Positions 5,970 through 6,260 of a DNA stretch of 6,260 nt are shown here, piece by piece. The translations under genes and the position numbers were made by a program. The notes under the pieces were generated by a model. It did not search any database. It was not told where the DNA came from and saw only the letters and a program-made list of their open reading frames with translations. The DNA comes from Chloroflexota bacterium (GTDB lineage Bacteria; Chloroflexota; Dehalococcoidia; SZUA-161), in contig QIGA01000204.1 in assembly GCA_003229915.1 (NCBI GenBank), positions 1-6,260 on the forward strand. The letters run 5' to 3'. Position 1 is the first letter of the stretch. The number at the start of each line of letters is the position of its first letter.

Positions 5970-6260
5970 ATGGTTACGGAACACCCGGCGCGCGCTGCCT
6001 CCAAGCTTTCCATGAGCGCTGTGGAAAGGGGGGCTAAGAGTGAGTGGCTTGCGCTCTTCGCTGATAATGCAGTCGTCGAAGACCCCGTAGGCGTGTCCTT
6101 TCTTGACCCTGAAGGAAAAGGGCATGTGGGGAAAGACCAAATCGGTGCCTTCTGGGATAGAAATATCGGGCCAAATAAGGTGAGGTTTGACATACACCAC
6201 TCCTACGCCGCGGGAAATGAGGTGGCGAACACAGGCACGATTACCACGACATTGGAAAAC
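5970..6260 (+). CDS. NTF2/SnoaL-like (ketosteroid-isomerase-like fold) protein, N-terminal part
   Basis: 97 codons, open to the right edge. The pattern suits the NTF2-like superfamily: an N-terminal helix (about 5-22), then EWLALFADNAVVEDPVG (residues 25-41), in which the helix runs into the first strand with the typical DPVG turn. GKDQIGAFWDRNI (54-66) forms the next helix, and alternating strands follow (VRFDIHHSYAAGNEVANTG, 71-89). Members include ketosteroid isomerases, SnoaL-like cyclases and many uncharacterised small-molecule-binding proteins. Catalytic assignment is not possible from the visible half. D38 lies where many family members carry a pocket acid, which is only suggestive. 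The gene has an excellent ribosome binding site and lies 107 bp after the displaced tail of the RACo-like gene on the same strand. No clear promoter or terminator is visible between them, so cotranscription is possible. Confidence 0.75.
   Translation, partial: MVTEHPARAASKLSMSAVERGAKSEWLALFADNAVVEDPVGVSFLDPEGKGHVGKDQIGAFWDRNIGPNKVRFDIHHSYAAGNEVANTGTITTTLEN

Noticed and set aside
5811..6200. Two long minus-strand open frames of about 120-129 codons at the right end
   Set aside because: Their products are low-complexity and basic with no family pattern, and they are antisense to the NTF2-like gene, which has a consensus ribosome binding site.

Overview
The window looks like a stretch of bacterial chromosome of intermediate G+C (about half, judged by eye). 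It probably comes from an anaerobe. The combination of a RACo-type [2Fe-2S]/ASKHA corrinoid-activation protein, a de novo NAD operon and a YdjM-type membrane protein would suit a Dehalococcoidia-like Chloroflexota or a similar anaerobic lineage. That placement rests on remembered family resemblance, not a search. I see no mobile element, CRISPR array, tRNA or rRNA.

Left arm, minus strand (1-2048, possibly to about 2370): an NAD biosynthesis operon transcribed right to left. Order: a possible small hypothetical gene (2370 to 2035), nadB (L-aspartate oxidase, 2048 to 507), an orphan HicB-like gene (401 to 198), and the start of nadC (quinolinate phosphoribosyltransferase, from 191, leaving the window on the left). 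NadB makes iminoaspartate, NadA (not in the window) would convert it to quinolinate, and NadC turns that into nicotinate mononucleotide. The HicB-like gene has a strong Shine-Dalgarno site and stops 6 nt before the nadC start, so it is built into the operon, but no HicA toxin partner is visible.

Centre, plus strand (2437-3962): a divergently oriented YdjM-like integral membrane protein with conserved His/Asp residues. After a 140-bp gap holding a good extended -10 promoter comes a HAD-superfamily hydrolase whose first motif is DxN rather than DxD.

Right arm, plus strand (4056-6260): a large RACo-like protein (N-terminal [2Fe-2S] domain, linker, C-terminal ASKHA ATPase domain). Its frame ends early at 5696. 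The expected C-terminal tail of the family is present immediately afterwards but in the +1 frame (5692-5862), and the usual VGN-containing segment between the two parts is missing. This points to a small out-of-frame deletion, either a real pseudogenisation event or an assembly/sequencing error. The last gene, behind an excellent ribosome binding site, is the start of an NTF2/SnoaL-like protein that runs off the right edge.

The best leads are the broken RACo-like gene, the antitoxin-like gene wired into the NAD operon, and the unassigned minus-strand frame between nadB and the membrane protein gene. Nothing here is clearly a new multi-gene system.
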